From Chara braunii (lineage: Eukaryota > Streptophyta > Charophyceae > Charales > Characeae): a DNA stretch of 31,361 nucleotides. This document shows, in pieces, positions 18,755 to 27,600 of this stretch (its first letter is position 1; the number at the start of each line of letters is the position of its first letter). The notes under the pieces are model-generated. The model had not been told where the DNA came from and did not search any database. It saw only the letters and a program-made list of their open reading frames with translations. The stretch is taken from contig BFEA01000139.1 in assembly GCA_003427395.1 (NCBI GenBank), positions 1,934,261 through 1,965,621 of the forward strand. The letters are read 5' to 3'. Both the position numbers and the translations under genes were made by a program.

Positions 18755-19185
18755 GGTGTTTGCTGGTTCACTGTACCTGGACTACTTTTTAAGAAAGTGA
18801 AACCCCTCGATCCGTGAAGTACCCATTTGGTTGTTAGGTTGGTAAGGGTGATCATGTCTGCAGGTGTTTCTTGGTACATTGTACATGGACTAGTTTTCTA
18901 GAGGCAACAAGGATGCCTGCAGGTTTTTGCTTGTACGTTGTACATGGACTACTTTCTTAAAGAGTGAATCTTTGTACATTGTACATGGACTAGTTTTCTA
19001 GGGGCAACAAGGATGCCCGCAGGTGTTTCCTTGTACGTTGTACATGGGCTACTCTCTTAGCGAGTGAATGTTTGTACGTGTTATATGGACTACTTTCTTT
19101 CTCAGAGAGTGTATCTTTATTCGCAACAAGGATGACGGCATGTGTTTCCTTGTACGTTGAATGGGGACTACCTTTTTAGAGAGCA
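18755..19185. repeat. ~100-bp tandem array with TGTACATGGACTA sub-repeats
   Basis: GCAACAAGGATG starts at 18904, 19004 and 19123, and each interval holds two TTGTACRTTGTACATGGACTA-type segments, so the unit is about 100 bp made of two diverged ~50-bp halves. No coding signal. Confidence 0.85.
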
Positions 19186-19958
19186 AATGAGGAGAGGAAC
19201 TAGCTAAGCTGGCTTGAGATCTGCAGCCATAAACCATAGACTTCATTTGGTGGTTATGATTTGGCAGTCGGAGCGATGTCGATACCAGCGTAGTGGCGGT
19301 GTAATGGATGGGACATGGTGTTACGGTCGCGCTTGCGGTAATTTTTTTTAATGTATTCTTTAAATTTCTTTTCGATTTTCGTGGGACTAACACTCGTCTC
19401 TCCCTCCTTACTCTAGACTTTGCCTCAAGATGTTTCTTCAGTGAGTCCATGACTAGCAGTAGTTCTATCTTCCACTGCGGCCTCCTTTCTCTAGTACTCT
19501 CTCCCTCCTCTGTGGTCTTCTCTCGGCTTTCCTGCCATTCCATTTCCCTCATACTTCCCTCGCCTCCATCCTTTATTGTTTTTCTTTTTTTTTTCCCTTC
19601 TTCTTCTTCTTCTTCTTCTTCTTCTTCTTCTTCTTCCACTGGGGTCTCTCCGCTTCCACCAAATTGTTCCCCCTCCCCCCCATATTGGAGTCTCTCTTCT
19701 TCGCTGATTGAGTCCATGACTAGTTCTATCTTCCACTGTCTGCTTCCAGATCCCTGTCCTGGCTCTGTGGTCTTCTTTCGTCTCTCCTACTGTTCCCTTT
19801 CCCGCGTACTTCGCCTTCTCCTCCGCCTCCTTCCCTTGGTGACGACTCTGCTTTCCTCGAATTGCTCTCTGTATATCAGTCCCTCCCCCTCCCGGCCGCC
19901 ATTACCCCTCCCTCTGCTTTGGCTGCTCTCCTCAGCACACCTGTTGTTTCGCTGAGTA
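19186..19958 (+). other. Upstream region of the TAD3-like gene, CT-rich
   Basis: This 770-bp stretch before the gene is pyrimidine-rich from about 19380, with a (CTT)n microsatellite at about 19599-19637. It likely contains the promoter and 5' UTR of the gene. The long open frames on both strands are simple-sequence products (Ser/Leu or Glu runs). No TATA box is clear. Confidence 0.4.
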
Positions 19959-21310
19959 ATGGGTGCCATTGGTGCATCATGGACGCCGGTGGAGGTGATG
20001 GGCAGCAGGGATGCAGTAGATCGGACGCCATTATGGGTGTGGGTTGCGGACATAGAGTCCTCATCTGCCAGTTGGTTGATCAAACTGCTGAGCGCCAAAG
20101 CCCCCCTTCGGAATCTCCATCATGTCAAGTGGATTAAGCGGTCCTTATCGCCTGCAGGCGGGCATAAGCTTTCCATCATCGTCTGCGTGGTTGATGGCGA
20201 GGATGGTGACGATTCGACGGAGGGGAGCTTGGATCGGGATGATGCTTTTTCGCTGGTGGAGGGGCCTCCACGTGAGCGGCCAAACATCCTCAACGGCGAC
20301 GTAGCAGCGATAGTGAGGCAGCACAGCTTGAAGTTATACAAGGGGCAGGTGCCACGCTCTCCTGCGCTGAGTCGAGAAGAATGGGTTGATCAGAACAAGC
20401 TGTGGCCGTGCAGTTACCATCCAGTTGGGGGCAGCGCGAGATCGACTCCGACGGAATTCAACGAGAAAGAGCTTCAGCTGATCAGAGGATTCATGCAAGC
20501 TGCCGTGCAGCAGGCGTGCATTGCGCTCGCCCAAGGTCACCGGGGAAACGGCACAGTCATCGTTGACGGGTTCTGTGGTAAAGTCATCGCCTCTGGGTAC
20601 GACCAGACGGGGAGGTGGTTCCAAGACCGTACGACACGCAGCAACAGTAACCTCGATCAAGAAGCCAGCGAAATAGGAAGAGGAAGAGAAGCCGTGCACC
20701 CAACAAAAAGGAGAGACGACGATCATGAGGAGCGCGAAGAAGGTTGGTCTTCTCCTGTGCCGCAAAGCGCAGAGCAAAAACTGGCCTCAGAATCGGCTTC
20801 TGAATCTAGCTGTGTGGCCATGCCCTCAGAATCGACTTCTGAATCTAGCTGTGTGGCCATGCTAGACTCTCAGATGATTGAGCAAGAGCCATGGTCCCTC
20901 GCATCAGAGAGAGACGAGGTCGTGGCTCAGGGCGGGGATCGACTAGGGCTTGAGGAATGCATGCGAACAACTAATGGCTGCGGACTTTACCCGCCGGCAG
21001 CTTGTTCTGGATTGGAACCTACTGCATTTGGCGATCCTCATGCAAAGGCCGGCGACAATGGCAGCGAAGTACTTTGCCCTCGTGGTATTGGAGTCGAAGT
21101 CGCGGCACAGATCACGAAGAGTTCAGCGAGGCCAGCACAGCCATCCGCGGGGAAGGAAACAGAAATAGCAGAAAGGGATGTGAAAGAAGATGCCAGATGC
21201 ACGGGCTGTGAAGGGTCCTTGAGTCGGGAAGAAGGGATCACGCCGGGTGGTGAGAAAGGCGGCTGCAGCTCGACGAAGGGATGCAGCAACAGCAACAGCA
21301 ACAGCAACCA

Positions 21311-21359
<49 letters not shown>

Positions 21360-21902
21360 GACAGCGTGGCTGGACTGACGTTTCTCCCACACCCTTTGAA
21401 GCATGCGGTCATGGTGGCAATAGACTGGGAAGCGCAGAGAGATTTGTTGATGTTTCCGCCATGGAAGGAGGGGAGGGGAGTAGATTGTCCGACGGAGGCC
21501 AGGTGGGTGGATTGTGAGGTGGAGGGAAAGGAAGCATTGAGCATCAGGGAACCGACATGTGAAAGGGCAAAACGTCCTCGGCTTGAGCCAGATCAGTCTG
21601 ACCACAGCGGCAGCAGTCGGAGGGAAGACGACAAGCCTTCCGGCCATCCGCCACATGGAAGGCTATTGCCATCACGCCCTTATTTATGTACCGGCTTTGA
21701 CTTTTTTGTCGTTCGGGAACCGTGTGCAATGTGTGCCATGGCGCTCATCCATCAAAGAGTAAGTCAAGTATTTTACGCCATAGCCAGCAACCGTGCAGGA
21801 GCCCTGGGAAGCCGCTACCAGGTACACGCTCAAAAAGGACTGAACCATCGCTATCGAGCTTTCCGTTTAGGACTCACAGAAGCAGATCTCCAGCTCAAAT
21901 AA
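19959..21902 (+). CDS. TAD3: TAD3/ADAT3-like subunit of tRNA wobble adenosine deaminase
   Basis: In eukaryotes TAD2 and TAD3 form the heterodimer that converts A34 to inosine in the tRNA anticodon; TAD3 is the non-catalytic partner. This 647-codon frame has an N-terminal TAD3 domain (residues about 23-85, with APLRNLHHVKWIKR), then REEWVDQNKLWPCSYHP near 127 and VIASGYDQT near 210. It ends with the deaminase core, HPLKHAVMVAID (His482, with Val484 where catalytic deaminases have Glu) and EPCAMCAMALIHQR (Cys589, Cys592). The final SNRAGALGSRYQVHAQKGLNH is a family signature. The HAV motif is the expected pseudo-catalytic form. Residues about 220-470 are a low-complexity, probably disordered insert with an Asn-Ser tract and a duplicated 12-residue segment. 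The ATG at 19959 follows an in-frame TGA at 19953; an upstream exon cannot be excluded. No intron is needed. Confidence 0.9.
20785..20860. repeat. 36-bp tandem duplication inside the TAD3-like gene
   Basis: CTCAGAATCG[GA]CTTCTGAATC and its continuation through GTGTGGCCATG occur twice in frame, so the protein repeats SESxSESSCVAM. Only a few bases differ between copies. Confidence 0.88.
21282..21361. repeat. (AACAGC)n coding microsatellite
   Basis: About 12 AACAGC hexamers encode an Asn-Ser run in the disordered insert of the TAD3-like protein. A single CACAAC variant interrupts it. Confidence 0.92.
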
Positions 21903-22420
21903 TTTCCTGCCTGGTCCTCCCGCGTTGCCGCAAGAGTTATATGGTTGGAACACTGTTAACCCAAAACTAGGCCAGGGGTTTGCCCCAGGGCAAGTTCCCG
22001 TTGTGTTGTTTGCCCCAGGGAAGCTGTATACCAAACATCACGGTTGTTTCCCCCCAACGCAGGGGGACTTCAGTCGTTATTTGTTCTTCCTTTTTTGAAT
22101 TTTTCCTCCTCCTTTTTTGGGGGGACTTACAGTGGTCTGGATAAAAAGGAAGGCTGGTCTGGACAGAGAAGGTAGGTTTCTTCTTCTTGTTTTTTTTTTC
22201 CCTAACAGCGCTGATTTTTTTTCGCTCGCTTAATTAAACTTCTCTGGTAACATTTTTTTATTTTTTATTTTTTTTTTTGGGGGGGGGAGAAAATTAAACT
22301 TCCTTGCATGGTGTTGTTGATCAGAAAATTAAAACTTTTCTGCTGGAAATGTTATTTCGCTGTGGCCAGTTCTGATGCTGTCGAGGACAATGATCCGCCA
22401 ATCGTGATGGAATTTCTCTC
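21903..22420. other. 3' flank of the TAD3-like gene, simple sequence
   Basis: A GTTTGCCCCAGGG segment occurs twice (about 21978 and 22008), followed by several T and G runs. No gene and no clear AATAAA signal is visible, so the transcript end is not placed. Confidence 0.4.
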
Positions 22421-22423
22421 TCT

Positions 22424-22437
22424 CACAAAAAAAAAAA

Positions 22438-22469
<32 letters not shown>

Positions 22470-22470
22470 C
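22424..22470. repeat. A run and (ACA)n microsatellite
   Basis: An A run is followed by about nine CAA units. Simple sequence. Confidence 0.95.
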
Positions 22471-22629
22471 GCCCATCACATTCTTTGAGAGAGATTCCTA
22501 CTAGGGTGCGGTTTCCAACTTTCCAGATACACGGGTTCTTCATTACTGGGCATTGGTCTTCGCACTCTACGACTTTATGGCTAGAAATGATGGTGCACCA
22601 TTCTGTGTATAATTTATTAATTTTCATAT

Positions 22630-22716
22630 GGGACACCGGGCTCGGTTCCCAGCACGGGCTGCTCCCCACGAATAGATTGGAGCTCTGTCCTTGGGTGAAA
22701 AAAAAAAAAAAAAAAA
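22630..22716 (+). repeat. SINE-like repeat, second copy, with A tail
   Basis: GGGACACCGGGCTCGGTTCCCAGCACGGGCTGCTCCCCACGAATAGATTGG-type sequence matches the core at 16067 and 23293. It ends in TTGGGTG followed by 19 A, as expected for a retroposed copy in the + orientation. Confidence 0.7.
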
Positions 22717-22814
22717 TGACGGCTAGAAAATTAGAAATGGTGATCCAGTGTACCGTCTTTCGTTGAAAGCATTCGTTAGGTTGTGCTTCTTGTCAGTGAC
22801 AGAGTGATGGTATG

Positions 22815-23085
22815 CCTGTGCTATGTCTGTGCGATGCGTGTCGCCGTGTGCTATGCCTGTGCTATGTCTGTGCTATGCCTGTGCTATGTCTGTGCTATGC
22901 CTGTGCTATGTCTGTGCTATGTCTGGACTATGTCTGGACTATGTGTGTGCTATGTGTGAGCTCTGTCTGTTCTATATGTGTGTTATGTCTGTGCTATGTG
23001 TGTGCTATGTGTGTGCTATGTGTGTGCTATGTGTGTGCTATGCCTGTGTTATGTGTGTGCTATGTGTGCGCTATGCCTGCGCTTT
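22815..23085. repeat. 11-bp minisatellite
   Basis: GTGCTATGTCT and variants (GTGCTATGCCT, GTGCTATGTGT) repeat about 25 times with an 11-bp period. All frames are open because stop codons are absent from the unit, giving Cys/Val/Leu-rich by-products that are not genes. Confidence 0.93.
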
Positions 23086-23292
23086 GTGAGTCCACCCCTC
23101 AGACTGTGGATAAGGACAGCAGGACCCCATTAAAAATTAAAAAAAAAAAAGGACTGCAAGAGCCCATTGCAAAACAAAAAAATGGCCAGCAGGACCCCAT
23201 TAAAAAAAAAGAAAAAAAAAAAGGATTGCAAGAGCTCTGATTTTGAGCAACTCGAGGATTTGGAAAAAAAAATAAAAAAATAAATTTTTTTG

Positions 23293-23366
23293 AGGATACG
23301 CTGGGCCCGGTTCCCAGCAGGTGCTGCCGCCCACGAATAAGATCGGACCCGTCAGCTCCGGCCACC
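23293..23366 (+). repeat. SINE-like repeat, third copy
   Basis: GGATACGCTGGGCCCGGTTC, CAGCAGGTGCTGC and CCCACGAATAAGATCGGA match the same core as the copies at 16067 and 22630. No A tail is seen directly after it. An A-rich stretch lies upstream. Confidence 0.65.
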
Positions 23367-23479
23367 TACAACGGATATGGGCTTTTATCCATGTCAGTCG
23401 TAGGCAGGTCCCAGTTGTCGATTTATTTGTATATTTATTTTATGTATTTATTATGTAGCAGGATAAACCACACTTTCTT

Positions 23480-23625
23480 TCTTCTTCTTCTTCTTCTTCT
23501 TCTTCTTCTTCTGTTTGAAAAATAAAAATTAATAAAACCCATCCTTGTGAAGGGGCCATGCTGATCTTTTCTGTATCGTTCCAATTGTGTAATGGATGTC
23601 CTTCTTCTTCTTCTTCTTTCTTCCT
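23480..23625. repeat. (CTT)n microsatellites flanking the U6 pseudogene
   Basis: CTT runs at about 23480-23511 and 23600-23620 bracket the U6-derived segment. Simple sequence. Confidence 0.85.
23540..23601 (-). pseudogene. U6 snRNA pseudogene (partial)
   Basis: On the minus strand the sequence reads GGACATCC, then AATTGGAACGATACAG, AAAAGATCAGCATGGCCCC and AAGGATG, in the order of U6 snRNA. The start has the GGACATCC block of plant-type U6 genes. The 5' stem-loop and everything after AAGGATG are missing, and the essential ACAGAGA box reads ACAGAAA, so it is a dead copy. U6 is the catalytic RNA of the spliceosome, and truncated U6 copies are known products of LINE-driven retroposition. The downstream (minus-strand) side continues into a T/A-rich tract. 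Confidence 0.85.
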
Positions 23626-23952
23626 TCTTGTCCTTCCTCTTCTCCTCCTATTCCACTCCCACCCTGCAAGTCAGACTGAATACAAGGGATAACCCACTCT
23701 ACAGACGCTTCCCTGCGTCGTGGGCCAGGTGATGCTAGGCTGCTCTGATGTTGATGAGATGAATAGTTTGACCAGACGCCGGGCCTCGCTCCACTAGGCA
23801 GCATTCAAAATGTATTTGGAGCTGGTAATGGTTGCAATACATTCAAAATGCTGGATCAGTAGCAATGTATGAGGGCCGCGATAGAGTACATATTCATGTG
23901 GAATGTTGAGTAATGGAGGGAAGCGAGTCACTTCATCTCTGCAGAGTTACCA
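23602..23952. other. Gene-less stretch
   Basis: CTT-rich sequence is followed by unique-looking DNA. CATTCAAAATG occurs twice (about 23803 and 23841). No coding or RNA signal found. Confidence 0.4.
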
Positions 23953-24152
23953 TTAAACCACCAGTACCTTTCACCGCTGACAAACAAAAGTCACGGCTCG
24001 TGTAAGGCTGCATTTTTCGGGGGGTTGGGTACAGGACCCAAACGGCTGGCGCCGCCAGCCAAAAGCAGGCGCGCGCGCTCCTTTTTTTTTTTTGGCCGCA
24101 CAGGGTGAATTTAGGCTTAGCATCCATAGCTGGGCGAGTACTGGTGAATTAA
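23953..24152. mobile_element. MITE-like element, family 1, copy b
   Basis: It starts TTAAACCACCAGTACCTTTC and ends GAGTACTGGTGAATTAA. Internally it shares ACAAACAAAAGTCACGG-, GCCGCCAGCCAAAA- and GCACAGGGTGAATTTAGGCT-type blocks with the copy at 16838-17039. About 200 bp, non-coding. Confidence 0.8.
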
Positions 24153-24170
24153 AGAAACACTGTTGCATTA

Positions 24171-24227
24171 GTGTGTGTGTGTGTGTGTGTGTGTGTCCAA
24201 TATATTCCATGTTTGTGTGTGTGTNNN

Positions 24228-24284
<57 letters not shown>

Positions 24285-24330
24285 NGNTGTGTGTGTGTGT
24301 GTGTGTGCGTGCGTGTGTGTGTCCAATATA
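24171..24330. repeat. (GT)n microsatellite with unresolved bases
   Basis: Long GT runs with N at 24225-24227, 24285 and 24287. The segment CCAATATATYCCATGTT follows the run both at about 24197 and 24323, so a repeat unit of about 126 bp may have been duplicated or mis-assembled. Confidence 0.9.
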
Positions 24331-24596
24331 TCCCATGTTGTACTCACCATGCACCTCATGAGACCCATGGTACCCCCCCCCCCTCACGCGACTCGTCAAG
24401 AGGCTGAACCTCGACAATCTGCAGAATCCCCGTATTGATGGTTTGGGTCATGTCATGGAAGTTGATGGAACCCTTTGACCCATGGTTTGGGACTGTCCCA
24501 AAACGGGACATAGCAGCGGGCAGCAACGCAGCGAAGCACAAGGCAACGCTGCCGGAGGAACCCAACTGCTTATTACCAAAGACGACTGTGAGGAAC

Positions 24597-24808
24597 GACA
24601 GGGCAAGCAGACGAGTAGCTCGGCAACCGTGCAGTGAAGCGCAAGGCAACATCAACAAAGTGACCAGACTACAAGGCATGCAAGCAAAGGACACGGAAGG
24701 CCGACAGGGCAAGCGGACGAGCAGCTCAGCAACCGTGCAGTGAAGCGCAAGGCAACACCAGCAAGGGGACCAAACCACAACGCACGCAAGCAAAAGAGAC
24801 GGAAGGCA
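24597..24808. repeat. 106-bp tandem duplication
   Basis: GACAGGGCAAGCRGACGAG starts at 24597 and 24703. Both units continue through GCAACCGTGCAGTGAAGCGC and a GACACGGAAGGC-type end. A third, diverged partial unit follows to about 24900. Long open frames on both strands here are products of the repeat. Confidence 0.88.
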
Positions 24809-25190
24809 CGGCCCACGGATGGGCGGCAAGGCAGCAGAGCAACGAGGAGACCTGCGAAGCAAGCGGAATGGGCAGCAAGGCAGCGGCAGAGCGCAGACAA
24901 AGACAGTCTACACATCCAACACGGAGCAAAGCAGCACATGACCTATTCACATCTCAAGTTAACCCCACAGACTGTTGGTTCCCGCCACCCGCTGAGCCAG
25001 GGAATCACTCAGACGAACATCCGTCATCACCCGCAGGAAACACAGACATCCCGAACCGAGCGGGTCCCCTAAGAGTGCTGTAGGCACCCTTAACGTGGAC
25101 TGACCGACTGTTTGGCACTGCTTGAGGGTGCTCAGCTTGTGACACTCAAAAAGTACTTCGAAAAATACAAGAGAGAAGAAACATACATAA

Positions 25191-25192
<2 letters not shown>

Positions 25193-25230
<38 letters not shown>
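25193..25230. repeat. (GT)n microsatellite
   Basis: About 19 GT units. Simple sequence. Confidence 0.95.
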
Positions 25231-25231
<1 letters not shown>

Positions 25232-25329
25232 CATTTGAAAAACTGGGAATGCTGCTTTGTTTGTTCAGATGTCAAAATGATGCCATAGAGGATGATTGGC
25301 TTTTCCAGATTCCTTGACCTGTGTTAAAC

Positions 25330-25376
25330 AAAAAAAAAAAAAAAAAAAAAGAGGGCGATGGCCTTGAGATATCATC
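25330..25376 (-). repeat. SINE 3'-end fragment with A run
   Basis: An A run (25330-25350) precedes GAGGGCGATGGCCTTGAGAT, the reverse complement of the end of the tRNA-headed repeat at 25702-25873. This suggests a minus-strand copy. Confidence 0.55.
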
Positions 25377-25447
25377 AACGATCCCCTAGACTCCTAGGCA
25401 ATTCAGATTTGTTCAGTTGGAGTATTTCACTCATCTGTTGTGATTTG

Positions 25448-25524
25448 AAGTTGGACGCAGGTCAGTCCAAAAAAAAAAAAAAAGAAGAAGAACAACAACA
25501 ACAACAAGTTGGATGCAGGTCAGT
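25448..25524. repeat. A-rich insert with 19-bp flanking direct repeats
   Basis: AAGTTGGACGCAGGTCAGT at 25448-25466 recurs at 25506-25524 with one difference (C to T). Between them lie only 39 bases, an A run followed by GAA and CAA units. This is the structure of a target-site duplication around a tail-only retroposed insert. Confidence 0.75.
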
Positions 25525-25592
25525 ATTTCAACAGGTCTGGTGTGTACCAAGTTACTACCAACTGAGGTACACCACTCTTGTTGACATTCACC

Positions 25593-25600
25593 TTTTTTTT

Positions 25601-25638
<38 letters not shown>

Positions 25639-25668
25639 AAGAGAGGGCGGCAGCCTTGAGATATGATG
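25593..25668. repeat. T run followed by a SINE 3'-end fragment
   Basis: A T tract (25593-25637, one C) precedes GAGGGCGGCAGCCTTGAGAT, the same family end as at 25351 and, inverted, at 25837. Confidence 0.55.
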
Positions 25669-25701
25669 GAACTGACCGGTCCTGGGTCAATTCAAAGTTG
25701 T

Positions 25702-25873
25702 ACCACTGGGTACCTCAGTTGGTACACCGATGAACTGACGAAATCCAGACCTGAGTTCAAATCCCCGGATGGAACTAGATGAATGAAAAATTCCTGAATT
25801 ACCCCTCGGGCTAGCCAGTCCTCCATTGGCTGGCATGATGATATCTCAAGGAAGGCAGTCGCCCTTTTTTTTT
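25702..25873 (+). repeat. tRNA-derived SINE
   Basis: The first ~70 bases look like a tRNA. ACCTCAGTTGGTACAC is a D arm and A box, and GAGTTCAAATCCCC at 25753-25766 is a B box. The body then runs to GATGATATCTCAAGGAAGGC and a T run (25865-25873) followed by TTG units. Related 3' ends lie nearby in inverse orientation, so the family is multicopy. Confidence 0.72.
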
Positions 25874-26044
25874 GTTGTTGTTGAAAAAAATCAGATTGAA
25901 AAGAACAAAAGTCGTTTTCCATCATTTGATTGCATTGGAATATCAACTCGGGTCTGCATTTCAAAAGTTTATGGCGGGGGGGGTCCCAACTGAGAGCCAG
26001 GCCAGTTGTTGATGTTTGCCAGATTCCTCGACTTCGACCTGATG

Positions 26045-26195
26045 TGTTGACTTTAGCTGATTCTTTGACTTTGACCACATCTGTTGACGTTGACCGGATT
26101 CAAAGACTTTGACCAGATCTGTTGACTTTAGCTGATTACTTGACTTTGACCACATCTGTTGATGTTGACTGGATTCCAAGACTTTGACTGTAACG
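26045..26195. repeat. 75-bp tandem duplication rich in TTGAC
   Basis: TGTTGACTTTAGCTGATT begins at 26045 and 26120, and both units contain CTTTGACCACATCTGTTGA and GATTC-AAGACTTTGAC. The pair holds about 11 TTGAC cores, all on the + strand. Confidence 0.88.
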
Positions 26196-26488
26196 GTTGA
26201 GCACGGACACCTCTCGCGAGCCCCTACGACAGGATAGGGCCAACGTGAGGCACGGCTTACCTCCACCTTACGGGAGTTGTCACCCGACGCACGGCTGTAC
26301 ACACTAATCCTCTGGGTCGGTGCACAGTAAGGATTACAGACAGTGCCTGCACCACCCAAGGGATGTAGTCGAAGATTGTTTGTTGTATGTCAGGACTTGA
26401 CTATGAGTGAGTTGCCATAGGAGGACATTGGTCATAGGTTGCGCTGATGATCTCCCCAGTCTGGCATCCCGCACATCGGTATCATTTG

Positions 26489-26562
26489 AGACTGTAGCAC
26501 ATATGGTGGAGCACAATTGTGAGATGATGATGATCATGAGCATAGGTTCGAGTCTGGCTTGG
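26489..26562 (+). ncRNA. tRNA-like sequence (SINE head)
   Basis: TAGCACATATGGTGGAGCA from 26495 fits a D arm and A box, and GGTTCGAGTCTGG at 26545 fits a B box at suitable spacing. A (GAT)n-like middle replaces the anticodon arm, so it is not a working tRNA. Confidence 0.5.
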
Positions 26563-26635
26563 GACTTTGTGTGGGGTTTCTAGCACAGATAGGCCTTTCA
26601 TTCAGAAATGCAAAAATGTTGTACATATGTAGCTT

Positions 26636-26925
26636 ACGGTTGCATACATAGCCAACGGGCACACACACACAGCCTACTGGCATACATAGCGTACGCTTAC
26701 GGGGAGACACACACAGCTTGCTGGCAGACATAGCGTACGCTTACGGGGACACACACACAGCCTACTGGCAGACAGACATGGCCTATAGGCACATACACAG
26801 CCTATGGCCACATACACACAGCCTACGGGCACCTGTGCATAGCCAATGGGCATACACACATTCAATGAGCATAGCCAATGGGCATACACACATTCAATGA
26901 GCATAGCCAACGGGCACATTTGTAA
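26636..26925. repeat. Degenerate tandem repeats (GCCTACGGGCACA theme)
   Basis: TAGCGTACGCTTACGGGGA occurs twice about 45 bp apart, then a shorter theme ACACACAGCCTAYNGGCA recurs about ten times, ending with two copies of CATTCAATGAGCATAGCCAA. Reverse-strand open frames are artefacts of the repeat. Confidence 0.85.
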
Positions 26926-27600
26926 AGGACAATGCCAGACAGGGGTATCCGGTCTCTGCTAGGGGTGCCATAGACTTGATCTGGGCTTGGGGGGGCTATC
27001 AGATATGGTCAGTGATATGGTTGGTAGGATGAGGGTAGTAGGTGGGATTGATGGAAATGCTGCTTGAGGATGGTGTCCAAAGTACCCGGGGCACAAGGCT
27101 CGTCCGATCATTTGCTTCAACCAGGGCTGAAGCGTGGATAGGGTTCGAGCTGGAATAGTACCATTGTCACCCCTCTAGAGACCTCCAGGGAAGCTTCCGT
27201 TCCGGTCCTCATCTGCCTACTAGCCCTGGTGCTTAGAAACGCTGTCTGGTCCAAGTCAAGTCACCCTCCGAGATCGTGAGGTGATAGTCCTGAGTGATTG
27301 ACACTGAGGTTGGATAGTGAGAATAATGGGTGCACACCAGGGGAATTGACGAGAGGATGGGTATGGTGGCGGTCTCATAAAAAAATGGTCGGGATAACCA
27401 CCGGCTGACTGATGTGTGTGTGTGAAAGCGGGGAGGGGGGGGGGGGGGAGAGAGCGGAAACAAGAAAAAACTGTATGTCTGCATCCCCTTAATTGTGAGA
27501 AATAGCTATACTTGCAGGGGTCCCCTGTATAGGCCTAGTAGTAGTGGTGGTAGGTAGATAGTGAAGGGGGTGACATTGAGAGAAGAATACAGCTTAGTAA
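26926..27600. other. Gene-less stretch
   Basis: No supported coding sequence or RNA. It contains a short GT run and a G run near 27412-27445. The sequence otherwise looks unique. Confidence 0.4.

Noticed and set aside
19049-19955. Long open frames on both strands rich in Glu/Arg or Ser/Leu
   Set aside because: They follow a (CTT)n tract and CT-rich sequence; composition explains the absence of stops and no family features are present.
21038-21656. Minus-strand frames of 168 and 177 codons opposite the TAD3-like gene
   Set aside because: Shadows of the coding strand; the Leu or Val-Ala runs come from the AACAGC repeat.
22812-23240. Cys/Val-rich 142-codon frame
   Set aside because: Product of an 11-bp minisatellite without stops in any phase.
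24092-24438. Val-Cys or His-Thr repeat proteins
   Set aside because: Translations of a (GT)n microsatellite with N bases.
24356-24950. Minus-strand frames rich in Cys, Leu and Pro with membrane-like look
   Set aside because: They lie in a 106-bp duplicated repeat and repeat their own sequence; no domain or conserved start.
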